Shown in pieces: positions 6,372 through 18,693 of a stretch of 64,000 nucleotides of DNA; the stretch's first letter is position 1, and every line of letters starts with the position of its first letter. Below the pieces are notes generated by a model. The model was given only the letters and a program-made list of their open reading frames with translations, was not told the origin of the DNA and did no database searches. Position numbers and translations under genes: made by a program. The stretch comes from Synaphobranchus kaupii (taxonomy: Eukaryota; Chordata; Actinopteri; Anguilliformes; Synaphobranchidae): NCBI GenBank assembly GCA_029718625.1, contig CM056380.1, forward strand, positions 19,595,923 through 19,659,922. The letters are read 5' to 3'.

Positions 6372-7037
6372 GAAAGCCGAATGGCATTTTATTGCTTTTC
6401 TAGAAAGCAGTGTTGTGACGTCAAATAGGCATCAGTCTGATTCTCTGCGCAACGTTCCCTAGAGTGGTAGGCTATAAATAGGCAGAGGAAACAAGGTCAA
6501 CAAGAAAACAGCAAACATTAGGTCAATCGTTAGCCGACAGCAACGTGAAGTGAAATAAAAATAATAATAACGGGAGATTTTGCAAAAACAAAGCAGAAAC
6601 TAAATAAGCCCCTCTTCAGTCTGACCGAAGCTAAACGAAAATCGAAATAAAAATAGAAAAGTAAGTAAAAGCAAACCTACTTAAAATTCAAAGTTATTCT
6701 GACAGGTTCGTTAATTTAGCTAAACCAGCAGCCAATCTATGCCTATAAATGAACATTTTGTTGTTAATATGAGTTCTGTAACTTATTAAATTGAGTTTGC
6801 AGGAAAAGATAATTCTGAATAGAAACCGCTTGACGTGCCTTTACGCATGAATCCAAAAACACATAGATTTTGATTGTACCAAAGAACAAATTCAGATAAG
6901 GAAAATGACTAATTATGCAGTCGACAATATGCACTCTCGTTATTGTGCTCCTTTGACCGCGTTGATAAGCAAAATAAAGCGGAACCGGCGGTTGAAGTGT
7001 AGAAATAATTTAACCCGGGTCAGCTCCGGTCACCTTC

Positions 7038-7155
7038 GCTCACGGCCATACCACACTGAAAATGCCCGAACTCGTCTGATCTCGGAAGCCAAGCAGTGTA
7101 GGGCTTGGTTAGTACTTGGATGGGAGACCGCCTGGGAATACTAGGTGCTGTAAGC
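7038..7155 (+). rRNA. 5S rRNA, type A (unit 5)
   Basis: Consensus type A. Confidence 0.95.
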
Positions 7156-7398
7156 ATTTTTAAAAGTTTTGTTTTCCGTTTTCGCACGCGATGGGGCTGT
7201 TCGCCGAGGTAAAAGGTGGAAACTATCACTGTATTATTCACAATGATGATAATTAAACGTCTTCGTATCCTAATTATGCAGTGGACAATATTCACTCTCG
7301 TAATTTTGCTCCTTTGACCGCGTTGATAAGCAAAATTAAACGGAACCGGCGGTTGACGTTTAGAAACAATTTAACCCGGGTCAGCTCAGAGCAACTTC

Positions 7399-7516
7399 GC
7401 TCACGGCCATACCACACTGAAAGAGCCCGAACTCGTCCGATCTCGGAAGCCAAACAGTGTAGGGCCTGGTTAGTACTTGGGTGGGAGACCGCCTGGGAAT
7501 ACTAGGTGCTGTAAGC
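7399..7516 (+). rRNA. 5S rRNA, type B (unit 5)
   Basis: Type B with A83G in box C (7481), shared with units 8 and 10. Confidence 0.93.
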
Positions 7517-7753
7517 ATTTTTAAAAGTTTTGTTTTCCGTTTTCGCACGCGATGGGGCTGTTCGCCGAGGTAAAAGGTGGAAACTATCACTGTATTATTC
7601 ACAATGATGATAATTAAACGTATCCTAATTATGCAGTCGATAATATGCACTCTCGTAATTGTGCTCCTTTGACCGCGTTGATAAACAGAATTAAGCGGAA
7701 CCGGCGTTTGAAATTTAGAAACAATTTAACCCGGGTCAGCTCATTTCACCTTT

Positions 7754-7790
7754 GCTCACGGCCATCCCACACTGAAAAGGCCCGAACCCG
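7754..7790 (+). pseudogene. Truncated 5S rRNA (unit 5)
   Basis: Consensus 37-nt fragment. Confidence 0.88.
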
Positions 7791-7815
7791 AGCTGTATTG
7801 TGATAGCGCATTTTC

Positions 7816-7953
7816 AAAACTCAAGTGTCATCGATTGCAGTGCGCATTAGGTGTAAACGACAATTCGGCAGCTCAGAGCACCTGTCCTCAAGCGATCCGC
7901 TAGCCTCAGCCTTTCAGTAGCTTGGATGACAGGCTCACGCCACCGCGCCCAGC
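7816..7953 (-). ncRNA. SRP Alu-domain-like RNA (unit 5)
   Basis: Consensus copy; CRE at 7998-8005. Confidence 0.7.
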
Positions 7954-8076
7954 GAAAGCCGAATGGCATTTTATTGCTTTTCTAGAAAGCAGTGTTGTGA
8001 CGTCAAATAGGCATCAGTCTGATTCTCTGCGCAACGTTCCCTAGAGTGGTAGGCTATAAATAGGCAGAGGAAACAA

Positions 8077-8094
8077 GGTCAACAAGGTCAACAA
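8077..8094 (+). repeat. GGTCAACAA tandem pair (unit 5)
   Basis: Two copies of the 9-bp motif, giving a 1591-bp unit. Confidence 0.9.
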
Positions 8095-8628
8095 GAAAAC
8101 AGCAAACATTAGGTCAATCGTTAGCCGACAGCAACGTGAAGTGAAATAAAAATAATAATAACGGGAGATTTTGCAAAAACAAAGCAGAAACTAAATAAGC
8201 CCCTCTTCAGTCTGACCGAAGCTAAACGAAAATCGAAATAAAAATAGAAAAGTAAGTAAAAGCAAACCTACTTAAAATTCAAAGTTATTCTGACAGGTTC
8301 GTTAATTTAGCTAAACCAGCAGCCAATCTATGCCTATAAATGAACATTTTGTTGTTAATATGAGTTCTGTAACTTATTAAATTGAGTTTGCAGGAAAAGA
8401 TAATTCTGAATAGAAACCGCTTGACGTGCCTTTACGCATGAATCCAAAAACACATAGATTTTGATTGTACCAAAGAACAAATTCAGATAAGGAAAATGAC
8501 TAATTATGCAGTCGACAATATGCACTCTCGTTATTGTGCTCCTTTGACCGCGTTGATAAGCAAAATAAAGCGGAACCGGCGGTTGAAGTTTAGAAATAAT
8601 TTAACCCGGGTCAGCTCCGGTCACCTTC

Positions 8629-8746
8629 GCTCACGGCCATACCACACTGAAAATGCCCGAACTCGTCTGATCTCGGAAGCCAAGCTGTGTAGGGCTTGGT
8701 TAGTACTTGGATGGGAGACCGCCTGGGAATACTAGGTGCTGTAAGC
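8629..8746 (+). rRNA. 5S rRNA, type A (unit 6)
   Basis: Type A with A58T (8686) in helix II and a T4 stop, as in units 1 and 11. Confidence 0.93.
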
Positions 8747-8989
8747 ATTTTAAAAAGTTTTGTTTTCCGTTTTCGCACGCGATGGGGCTGTTCGCCGAGG
8801 TAAAAGGTGGAAACTATCACTGTATTATTCACAATGATGAAAATTAAACGTCTTCGTATCCTAATTATGCAGTGGACAATATTCACTCTCGTAATTTTGC
8901 TCCTTTGACCGCGTTGATAAGCAAAATTAAACGGAACCGGCGGTTGACGTTTAGAAACAATTTAACCCGGGTCAGCTCAGAGCAACTTC

Positions 8990-9107
8990 GCTCACGGCCA
9001 TACCACACTGAAAGAGCCCGAACTCGTCCGATCTCGGAAGCCAAACAGTGTAGGGCCTGGTTAGTCCTTGGATGGGAGACCGCCTGGGAATACTAGGTGC
9101 TGTAAGC
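8990..9107 (+). rRNA. 5S rRNA, type B (unit 6)
   Basis: Type B with A77C (9066) just before box C; the base after the gene is G. Confidence 0.93.
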
Positions 9108-9344
9108 GTTTTTAAAAGTTTTGTTTTCCGTTTTCGCACGCGATGGGGCTGTTCGCCGAGGTAAAAGGTGGAAACTATCACTGTATTATTCACAATGATG
9201 ATAATTAAACGTATCCTAATTATGCAGTCGATAATATGCACTCTCGTAATTGTGCTCCTTTGACCGCGTTGATAAACAGAATTAAGCGGAACCGGCGTTT
9301 GAAATTTAGAAACAATTTAACCCGGGTCAGCTCATTTCACCTTT

Positions 9345-9381
9345 GCTCACGGCCATCCCACACTGAAAAGGCCCGAACCCG
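9345..9381 (+). pseudogene. Truncated 5S rRNA (unit 6)
   Basis: Consensus 37-nt fragment. Confidence 0.88.
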
Positions 9382-9406
9382 AGCTGTATTGTGATAGCGC
9401 ATTTTC

Positions 9407-9544
9407 AAAACTCAAGTGTCATCGATTGCAGTGCGCATTAGGTGTAAACGACAATTCGGCAGCTCAGAGCACCTGTCCTCAAGCGATCCGCTAGCCTCAG
9501 CCTTTCAGTAGCTTGGATGACAGGCTCACGCCACCGCGCCCAGC
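9407..9544 (-). ncRNA. SRP Alu-domain-like RNA (unit 6)
   Basis: Consensus copy; CRE at 9589-9596. Confidence 0.7.
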
Positions 9545-10210
9545 GAAAGCCGAATGGCATTTTATTGCTTTTCTAGAAAGCAGTGTTGTGACGTCAAATA
9601 GGCATCAGTCTGATTCTCTGCGCAACGTTCCCTAGAGTGGTAGGCTATAAATAGGCAGAGGAAACAAGGTCAACAAGAAAACAGCAAACATTAGGTCAAT
9701 CGTTAGCCGACAGCAACGTGAAGTGAAATAAAAATAATAATAACGGGAGATTTTGCAAAAACAAAGCAGAAACTAAATAAGCCCCTCCTCAGTCTGACCG
9801 AAGCTAAACGAAAATCGAAATAAAAATAGAAAAGTAAGTAAAAGCAAACCTACTTAAATTTCAAAGTTATTCTGACAGGTTCGTTAATTTAGCTAAACCA
9901 GCAGCCAATCTATGCCTATAAATGAACATTTTGTTGTTAATATGAGTTCTGTAACTTATTAAATTGAGTTTGCAGGAAAAGATAATTCTGAATAGAAACC
10001 GCTTCACGTGCCTTTACGCATGAATCCAAACACACATAGATTTTGATTGTACCAAAGAACAAATTCAGATAAGGAAAATGACTAATTATGCAGTCGACAA
10101 TATGCACTCTCGTTATTGTGCTCCTTTGACCGCGTTGATAAGCAAAATAAAGCGGAACCGGCGGTTGAAGTGTAGAAATAATTTAACCCGGGTCAGCTCC
10201 GGTCACCTTC

Positions 10211-10328
10211 GCTCACGGCCATACCACACTGAAAATGCCCGAACTCGTCTGATCTCGGAAGCCAAGCAGTGTAGGGCTTGGTTAGTACTTGGATGGGAGA
10301 CCGCCTGGGAATACTAGGTGCTGTAAGC
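10211..10328 (+). rRNA. 5S rRNA, type A (unit 7)
   Basis: Consensus type A; the spacer before it carries the CACGTG form. Confidence 0.95.
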
Positions 10329-10571
10329 ATTTTTAAAAGTTTTGTTTTCCGTTTTCGCACGCGATGGGGCTGTTCGCCGAGGTAAAAGGTGGAAACTATC
10401 ACTGTATTATTCACAATGATGATAATTAAACGTCTTCGTATCCTAATTATGCAGTGGACAATATTCACTCTCGTAATTTTGCTCCTTTGACCGCGTTGAT
10501 AAGCAAAATTAAACGGAACCGGCGGTTGACGTTTAGAAACAATTTAACCCGGGTCAGCTCAGAGCAACTTC

Positions 10572-10689
10572 GCTCACGGCCATACCACACTGAAAGAGCC
10601 CGAACTCGTCCGATCTCGGAAGCCAAACAGTGTAGGGCCTGGTTAGTACTTGGATGGGAGACCGCCTGGGAATACTAGGTGCTGTAAGC
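10572..10689 (+). rRNA. 5S rRNA, type B (unit 7)
   Basis: Consensus type B. Confidence 0.95.
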
Positions 10690-10926
10690 ATTTTTAAAAG
10701 TTTTGTTTTCCGTTTTCGCACGCGATGGGGCTGTTCGCCGAGGTAAAAGGTGGAAACTATCACTGTATTATTCACAATGATGATAATTAAACGTATCCTA
10801 ATTATGCAGTCGATAATATGCACTCTCGTAATTGTGCTCCTTTGACCGCGTTGATAAACAGAATTAAGCGGAACCGGCGTTTGAAATTTAGAAACAATTT
10901 AACCCGGGTCAGCTCATTTCACCTTT

Positions 10927-10963
10927 GCTCACGGCCATCCCACACTGAAAAGGCCCGAACCCG
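10927..10963 (+). pseudogene. Truncated 5S rRNA (unit 7)
   Basis: Consensus 37-nt fragment. Confidence 0.88.
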
Positions 10964-10988
10964 AGCTGTATTGTGATAGCGCATTTTC

Positions 10989-11126
10989 AAAACTCAAGTG
11001 TCATCGATTGCAGTGCGCATTAGGTGTAAACGACAATTCGGCAGCTCAGAGCACCTGTCCTCAAGCGATCCGCTAGCCTCAGCCTTTCAGTAGCTTGGAT
11101 GACAGGCTCACGCCACCGCGCCCAGC
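10989..11126 (-). ncRNA. SRP Alu-domain-like RNA (unit 7)
   Basis: Consensus copy; CRE at 11171-11178. Confidence 0.7.
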
Positions 11127-11792
11127 GAAAGCCGAATGGCATTTTATTGCTTTTCTAGAAAGCAGTGTTGTGACGTCAAATAGGCATCAGTCTGATTCTC
11201 TGCGCAACGTTCCCTAGAGTGGTAGGCTATAAATAGGCAGAGGAAACAAGGTCAACAAGAAAACAGCAAACATTAGGTCAATCGTTAGCCGACAGCAACG
11301 TGAAGTGAAATAAAAATAATAATAACGGGAGATTTTGCAAAAACAAAGCAGAAACTAAATAAGCCCCTCTTCAGTCTGACCGAAGCTAAACGAAAATCGA
11401 AATAAAAATAGAAAAGTAAGTAAAAGCAAACCTACTTAAAATTCAAAGTTATTCTGACAGGTTCGTTAATTTAGCTAAACCAGCAGCCAATCTATGCCTA
11501 TAAATGAACATTTTGTTGTTAATATGAGTTCTGTAACTTATTAAATTGAGTTTGCAGGAAAAGATAATTCTGAATAGAAACCGCTTGACGTGCCTTTACG
11601 CATGAATCCAAAAACACATAGATTTTGATTGTACCAAAGAACAAATTCAGATAAGGAAAATGACTAATTATGCAGTCGACAATATGCACTCTCGTTATTG
11701 TGCTCCTTTGACCGCGTTGATAAGCAAAATAAAGCGGAACCGGCGGTTGAAGTGTAGAAATAATTTAACCCGGGTCAGCTCCGGTCACCTTC

Positions 11793-11910
11793 GCTCACGG
11801 CCATACCACACTGAAAATGCCCGAACTCGTCTGATCTCGGAAGCCAAGCAGTGTAGGGCTTGGTTAGTACTTGGATGGGAGACCGCCTGGGAATACTAGG
11901 TGCTGTAAGC
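11793..11910 (+). rRNA. 5S rRNA, type A (unit 8)
   Basis: Consensus type A. Confidence 0.95.
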
Positions 11911-12153
11911 ATTTTTAAAAGTTTTGTTTTCCGTTTTCGCACGCGATGGGGCTGTTCGCCGAGGTAAAAGGTGGAAACTATCACTGTATTATTCACAATG
12001 ATGATAATTAAACGTCTTCGTATCCTAATTATGCAGTGGACAATATTCACTCTCGTAATTTTGCTCCTTTGACCGCGTTGATAAGCAAAATTAAACGGAA
12101 CCGGCGGTTGACGTTTAGAAACAATTTAACCCGGGTCAGCTCAGAGCAACTTC

Positions 12154-12271
12154 GCTCACGGCCATACCACACTGAAAGAGCCCGAACTCGTCCGATCTCG
12201 GAAGCCAAACAGTGTAGGGCCTGGTTAGTACTTGGGTGGGAGACCGCCTGGGAATACTAGGTGCTGTAAGC
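12154..12271 (+). rRNA. 5S rRNA, type B (unit 8)
   Basis: Type B with A83G in box C (12236), as in units 5 and 10. Confidence 0.93.
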
Positions 12272-12508
12272 ATTTTTAAAAGTTTTGTTTTCCGTTTTCG
12301 CACGCGATGGGGCTGTTCGCCGAGGTAAAAGGTGGAAACTATCACTGTATTATTCACAATGATGATAATTAAACGTATCCTAATTATGCAGTCGATAATA
12401 TGCACTCTCGTAATTGTGCTCCTTTGACCGCGTTGATAAACAGAATTAAGCGGAACCGGCGTTTGAAATTTAGAAACAATTTAACCCGGGTCAGCTCATT
12501 TCACCTTT

Positions 12509-12545
12509 GCTCACGGCCATCCCACACTGAAAAGGCCCGAACCCG
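12509..12545 (+). pseudogene. Truncated 5S rRNA (unit 8)
   Basis: Consensus 37-nt fragment. Confidence 0.88.
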
Positions 12546-12570
12546 AGCTGTATTGTGATAGCGCATTTTC

Positions 12571-12708
12571 AAAACTCAAGTGTCATCGATTGCAGTGCGC
12601 ATTAGGTGTAAACGACAATTCGGCAGCTCAGAGCACCTGTCCTCAAGCGATCCGCTAGCCTCAGCCTTTCAGTAGCTTGGATGACAGGCTCACGCCACCG
12701 CGCCCAGC
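12571..12708 (-). ncRNA. SRP Alu-domain-like RNA (unit 8)
   Basis: Consensus copy; CRE at 12753-12760. Confidence 0.7.
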
Positions 12709-12831
12709 GAAAGCCGAATGGCATTTTATTGCTTTTCTAGAAAGCAGTGTTGTGACGTCAAATAGGCATCAGTCTGATTCTCTGCGCAACGTTCCCTAGA
12801 GTGGTAGGCTATAAATAGGCAGAGGAAACAA

Positions 12832-12849
12832 GGTCAACAAGGTCAACAA
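12832..12849 (+). repeat. GGTCAACAA tandem pair (unit 8)
   Basis: Two copies of the 9-bp motif, again downstream of an A83G type B gene. Confidence 0.9.
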
Positions 12850-13383
12850 GAAAACAGCAAACATTAGGTCAATCGTTAGCCGACAGCAACGTGAAGTGAA
12901 ATAAAAATAATAATAACGGGAGATTTTGCAAAAACAAAGCAGAAACTAAATAAGCCCCTCTTCAGTCTGACCGAAGCTAAACGAAAATCGAAATAAAAAT
13001 AGAAAAGTAAGTAAAAGCAAACCTACTTAAAATTCAAAGTTATTCTGACAGGTTCGTTAATTTAGCTAAACCAGCAGCCAATCTATGCCTATAAATGAAC
13101 ATTTTGTTGTTAATATGAGTTCTGTAACTTATTAAATTGAGTTTGCAGGAAAAGATAATTCTGAATAGAAACCGCTTGACGTGCCTTTACGCATGAATCC
13201 AAAAACACATAGATTTTGATTGTACCAAAGAACAAATTCAGATAAGGAAAATGACTAATTATGCAGTCGACAATATGCACTCTCGTTATTGTGCTCCTTT
13301 GACCGCGTTGATAAGCAAAATAAAGCGGAACCGGCGGTTGAAGTTTAGAAATAATTTAACCCGGGTCAGCTCCGGTCACCTTC

Positions 13384-13501
13384 GCTCACGGCCATACCAC
13401 ACTGAAAATGCCCGAACTCGTCTGATCTCGGAAGCCAAGCTGTGTAGGGCTTGGTTAGTACTTGGATGGGAGACCGCCTGGGAATACTAGGTGCTGTAAG
13501 C
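13384..13501 (+). rRNA. 5S rRNA, type A (unit 9)
   Basis: Type A with A58T (13441), but with the normal T5 stop, unlike units 1, 6 and 11. Confidence 0.93.
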
Positions 13502-13744
13502 ATTTTTAAAAGTTTTGTTTTCCGTTTTCGCACGCGATGGGGCTGTTCGCCGAGGTAAAAGGTGGAAACTATCACTGTATTATTCACAATGATGATAATT
13601 AAACGTCTTCGTATCCTAATTATGCAGTGGACAATATTCACTCTCGTAATTTTGCTCCTTTGACCGCGTTGATAAGCAAAATTAAACGGAACCGGCGGTT
13701 GACGTTTAGAAACAATTTAACCCGGGTCAGCTCAGAGCAACTTC

Positions 13745-13862
13745 GCTCACGGCCATACCACACTGAAAGAGCCCGAACTCGTCCGATCTCGGAAGCCAAA
13801 CAGTGTAGGGCCTGGTTAGTCCTTGGATGGGAGACCGCCTGGGAATACTAGGTGCTGTAAGC
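13745..13862 (+). rRNA. 5S rRNA, type B (unit 9)
   Basis: Type B with A77C (13821). Confidence 0.93.
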
Positions 13863-14099
13863 ATTTTTAAAAGTTTTGTTTTCCGTTTTCGCACGCGATG
13901 GGGCTGTTCGCCGAGGTAAAAGGTGGAAACTATCACTGTATTATTCACAATGATGATAATTAAACGTATCCTAATTATGCAGTCGATAATATGCACTCTC
14001 GTAATTGTGCTCCTTTGACCGCGTTGATAAACAGAATTAAGCGGAACCGGCGTTTGAAATTTAGAAACAATTTAACCCGGGTCAGCTCATTTCACCTTT

Positions 14100-14136
14100 G
14101 CTCACGGCCATCCCACACTGAAAAGGCCCGAACCCG
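14100..14136 (+). pseudogene. Truncated 5S rRNA (unit 9)
   Basis: Consensus 37-nt fragment. Confidence 0.88.
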
Positions 14137-14161
14137 AGCTGTATTGTGATAGCGCATTTTC

Positions 14162-14299
14162 AAAACTCAAGTGTCATCGATTGCAGTGCGCATTAGGTGT
14201 AAACGACAATTCGGCAGCTCAGAGCACCTGTCCTCAAGCGATCCGCTAGCCTCAGCCTTTCAGTAGCTTGGATGACAGGCTCACGCCACCGCGCCCAGC
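14162..14299 (-). ncRNA. SRP Alu-domain-like RNA (unit 9)
   Basis: Consensus copy; CRE at 14344-14351. Confidence 0.7.
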
Positions 14300-14965
14300 G
14301 AAAGCCGAATGGCATTTTATTGCTTTTCTAGAAAGCAGTGTTGTGACGTCAAATAGGCATCAGTCTGATTCTCTGCGCAACGTTCCCTAGAGTGGTAGGC
14401 TATAAATAGGCAGAGGAAACAAGGTCAACAAGAAAACAGCAAACATTAGGTCAATCGTTAGCCGACAGCAACGTGAAGTGAAATAAAAATAATAATAACG
14501 GGAGATTTTGCAAAAACAAAGCAGAAACTAAATAAGCCCCTCTTCAGTCTGACCGAAGCTAAACGAAAATCGAAATAAAAATAGAAAAGTAAGTAAAAGC
14601 AAACCTACTTAAAATTCAAAGTTATTCTGACAGGTTCGTTAATTTAGCTAAACCAGCAGCCAATCTATGCCTATAAATGAACATTTTGTTGTTAATATGA
14701 GTTCTGTAACTTATTAAATTGAGTTTGCAGGAAAAGATAATTCTGAATAGAAACCGCTTGACGTGCCTTTACGCATGAATCCAAAAACACATAGATTTTG
14801 ATTGTACCAAAGAACAAATTCAGATAAGGAAAATGACTAATTATGCAGTCGACAATATGCACTCTCGTTATTGTGCTCCTTTGACCGCGTTGATAAGCAA
14901 AATAAAGCGGAACCGGCGGTTGAAGTGTAGAAATAATTTAACCCGGGTCAGCTCCGGTCACCTTC

Positions 14966-15083
14966 GCTCACGGCCATACCACACTGAAAATGCCCGAACT
15001 CGTCTGATCTCGGAAGCCAAGCAGTGTAGGGCTTGGTTAGTACTTGGATGGGAGACCGCCTGGGAATACTAGGTGCTGTAAGC
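14966..15083 (+). rRNA. 5S rRNA, type A (unit 10)
   Basis: Consensus type A. Confidence 0.95.
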
Positions 15084-15326
15084 ATTTTTAAAAGTTTTGT
15101 TTTCCGTTTTCGCACGCGATGGGGCTGTTCGCCGAGGTAAAAGGTGGAAACTATCACTGTATTATTCACAATGATGATAATTAAACGTCTTCGTATCCTA
15201 ATTATGCAGTGGACAATATTCACTCTCGTAATTTTGCTCCTTTGACCGCGTTGATAAGCAAAATTAAACGGAACCGGCGGTTGACGTTTAGAAACAATTT
15301 AACCCGGGTCAGCTCAGAGCAACTTC

Positions 15327-15444
15327 GCTCACGGCCATACCACACTGAAAGAGCCCGAACTCGTCCGATCTCGGAAGCCAAACAGTGTAGGGCCTGGTTA
15401 GTACTTGGGTGGGAGACCGCCTGGGAATACTAGGTGCTGTAAGC
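15327..15444 (+). rRNA. 5S rRNA, type B (unit 10)
   Basis: Type B with A83G in box C (15409). Confidence 0.93.
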
Positions 15445-15681
15445 ATTTTTAAAAGTTTTGTTTTCCGTTTTCGCACGCGATGGGGCTGTTCGCCGAGGTA
15501 AAAGGTGGAAACTATCACTGTATTATTCACAATGATGATAATTAAACGTATCCTAATTATGCAGTCGATAATATGCACTCTCGTAATTGTGCTCCTTTGA
15601 CCGCGTTGATAAACAGAATTAAGCGGAACCGGCGTTTGAAATTTAGAAACAATTTAACCCGGGTCAGCTCATTTCACCTTT

Positions 15682-15718
15682 GCTCACGGCCATCCCACAC
15701 TGAAAAGGCCCGAACCCG
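15682..15718 (+). pseudogene. Truncated 5S rRNA (unit 10)
   Basis: Consensus 37-nt fragment. Confidence 0.88.
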
Positions 15719-15743
15719 AGCTGTATTGTGATAGCGCATTTTC

Positions 15744-15881
15744 AAAACTCAAGTGTCATCGATTGCAGTGCGCATTAGGTGTAAACGACAATTCGGCAGC
15801 TCAGAGCACCTGTCCTCAAGCGATCCGCTAGCCTCAGCCTTTCAGTAGCTTGGATGACAGGCTCACGCCACCGCGCCCAGC
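15744..15881 (-). ncRNA. SRP Alu-domain-like RNA (unit 10)
   Basis: Consensus copy; CRE at 15926-15933. Confidence 0.7.
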
Positions 15882-16004
15882 GAAAGCCGAATGGCATTTT
15901 ATTGCTTTTCTAGAAAGCAGTGTTGTGACGTCAAATAGGCATCAGTCTGATTCTCTGCGCAACGTTCCCTAGAGTGGTAGGCTATAAATAGGCAGAGGAA
16001 ACAA

Positions 16005-16022
16005 GGTCAACAAGGTCAACAA
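16005..16022 (+). repeat. GGTCAACAA tandem pair (unit 10)
   Basis: Two copies; counterpart of 519-536 in the long duplicate. Confidence 0.9.
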
Positions 16023-16556
16023 GAAAACAGCAAACATTAGGTCAATCGTTAGCCGACAGCAACGTGAAGTGAAATAAAAATAATAATAACGGGAGATTTT
16101 GCAAAAACAAAGCAGAAACTAAATAAGCCCCTCTTCAGTCTGACCGAAGCTAAACGAAAATCGAAATAAAAATAGAAAAGTAAGTAAAAGCAAACCTACT
16201 TAAAATTCAAAGTTATTCTGACAGGTTCGTTAATTTAGCTAAACCAGCAGCCAATCTATGCCTATAAATGAACATTTTGTTGTTAATATGAGTTCTGTAA
16301 CTTATTAAATTGAGTTTGCAGGAAAAGATAATTCTGAATAGAAACCGCTTGACGTGCCTTTACGCATGAATCCAAAAACACATAGATTTTGATTGTACCA
16401 AAGAACAAATTCAGATAAGGAAAATGACTAATTATGCAGTCGACAATATGCACTCTCGTTATTGTGCTCCTTTGACCGCGTTGATAAGCAAAATAAAGCG
16501 GAACCGGCGGTTGAAGTTTAGAAATAATTTAACCCGGGTCAGCTCCGGTCACCTTC

Positions 16557-16674
16557 GCTCACGGCCATACCACACTGAAAATGCCCGAACTCGTCTGATC
16601 TCGGAAGCCAAGCTGTGTAGGGCTTGGTTAGTACTTGGATGGGAGACCGCCTGGGAATACTAGGTGCTGTAAGC
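16557..16674 (+). rRNA. 5S rRNA, type A (unit 11)
   Basis: Type A with A58T (16614) and T4 stop; duplicate of unit 1. Confidence 0.93.
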
Positions 16675-16917
16675 ATTTTAAAAAGTTTTGTTTTCCGTTT
16701 TCGCACGCGATGGGGCTGTTCGCCGAGGTAAAAGGTGGAAACTATCACTGTATTATTCACAATGATGAAAATTAAACGTCTTCGTATCCTAATTATGCAG
16801 TGGACAATATTCACTCTCGTAATTTTGCTCCTTTGACCGCGTTGATAAGCAAAATTAAACGGAACCGGCGGTTGACGTTTAGAAACAATTTAACCCGGGT
16901 CAGCTCAGAGCAACTTC

Positions 16918-17035
16918 GCTCACGGCCATACCACACTGAAAGAGCCCGAACTCGTCCGATCTCGGAAGCCAAACAGTGTAGGGCCTGGTTAGTACTTGGA
17001 TGGAAGACCGCCTGGGAATACTAGGTGCTGTAAGC
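16918..17035 (+). rRNA. 5S rRNA, type B (unit 11)
   Basis: Type B with G87A in box C (17004); duplicate of unit 1. Confidence 0.93.
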
Positions 17036-17272
17036 GTTTTTAAAAGTTTTGTTTTCCGTTTTCGCACGCGATGGGGCTGTTCGCCGAGGTAAAAGGTGGA
17101 AACTATCACTGTATTATTCACAATGATGATAATTAAACGTATCCTAATTATGCAGTCGATAATATGCACTCTCGTAATTGTGCTCCTTTGACCGCGTTGA
17201 TAAACAGAATTAAGCGGAACCGGCGTTTGAAATTTAGAAACAATTTAACCCGGGTCAGCTCATTTCACCTTT

Positions 17273-17309
17273 GCTCACGGCCATCCCACACTGAAAAGGC
17301 CCGAACCCG
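17273..17309 (+). pseudogene. Truncated 5S rRNA (unit 11)
   Basis: Consensus 37-nt fragment. Confidence 0.88.
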
Positions 17310-17334
17310 AGCTGTATTGTGATAGCGCATTTTC

Positions 17335-17472
17335 AAAACTCAAGTGTCATCGATTGCAGTGCGCATTAGGTGTAAACGACAATTCGGCAGCTCAGAGCAC
17401 CTGTCCTCAAGCGATCCGCTAGCCTCAGCCTTTCAGTAGCTTGGATGACAGGCTCACGCCACCGCGCCCAGC
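17335..17472 (-). ncRNA. SRP Alu-domain-like RNA (unit 11)
   Basis: Consensus copy; CRE at 17517-17524. Confidence 0.7.
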
Positions 17473-18138
17473 GAAAGCCGAATGGCATTTTATTGCTTTT
17501 CTAGAAAGCAGTGTTGTGACGTCAAATAGGCATCAGTCTGATTCTCTGCGCAACGTTCCCTAGAGTGGTAGGCTATAAATAGGCAGAGGAAACAAGGTCA
17601 ACAAGAAAACAGCAAACATTAGGTCAATCGTTAGCCGACAGCAACGTGAAGTGAAATAAAAATAATAATAACGGGAGATTTTGCAAAAACAAAGCAGAAA
17701 CTAAATAAGCCCCTCCTCAGTCTGACCGAAGCTAAACGAAAATCGAAATAAAAATAGAAAAGTAAGTAAAAGCAAACCTACTTAAATTTCAAAGTTATTC
17801 TGACAGGTTCGTTAATTTAGCTAAACCAGCAGCCAATCTATGCCTATAAATGAACATTTTGTTGTTAATATGAGTTCTGTAACTTATTAAATTGAGTTTG
17901 CAGGAAAAGATAATTCTGAATAGAAACCGCTTCACGTGCCTTTACGCATGAATCCAAACACACATAGATTTTGATTGTACCAAAGAACAAATTCAGATAA
18001 GGAAAATGACTAATTATGCAGTCGACAATATGCACTCTCGTTATTGTGCTCCTTTGACCGCGTTGATAAGCAAAATAAAGCGGAACCGGCGGTTGAAGTG
18101 TAGAAATAATTTAACCCGGGTCAGCTCCGGTCACCTTC

Positions 18139-18256
18139 GCTCACGGCCATACCACACTGAAAATGCCCGAACTCGTCTGATCTCGGAAGCCAAGCAGTGT
18201 AGGGCTTGGTTAGTACTTGGATGGGAGACCGCCTGGGAATACTAGGTGCTGTAAGC
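18139..18256 (+). rRNA. 5S rRNA, type A (unit 12, short)
   Basis: Consensus type A and sole 5S of a short unit; duplicate of unit 2. Confidence 0.95.
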
Positions 18257-18493
18257 ATTTTTAAAAGTTTTGTTTTCCGTTTTCGCACGCGATGGGGCTG
18301 TTCGCCGAGGTAAATGGTGGAAACTATCGCTGTATTATTCACAATGATGATAATTAAACGTATCCTAATTATGCAGTCGATAATATGCACTCTCGTAATT
18401 GTGCTCCTTTGACCGCGTTGATAAACAGAATTAAGCGGAACCGGCGTTTGAAATTTAGAAACAATTTAACCCGGGTCAGCTCATTTCACCTTT

Positions 18494-18530
18494 GCTCACG
18501 GCCATCCCACACTGAAAAGGCCCGAACCCG
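18494..18530 (+). pseudogene. Truncated 5S rRNA (unit 12)
   Basis: Consensus 37-nt fragment, directly after type A. Confidence 0.88.
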
Positions 18531-18555
18531 AGCTGTATTGTGATAGCGCATTTTC

Positions 18556-18693
18556 AAAACTCAAGTGTCATCGATTGCAGTGCGCATTAGGTGTAAACGA
18601 CAATTCGGCAGCTCAGAGCACCTGTCCTCAAGCGATCCGCTAGCCTCAGCCTTTCAGTAGCTTGGATGACAGGCTCACGCCACCGCGCCCAGC
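18556..18693 (-). ncRNA. SRP Alu-domain-like RNA (unit 12)
   Basis: Consensus copy; CRE at 18738-18745. Confidence 0.7.
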
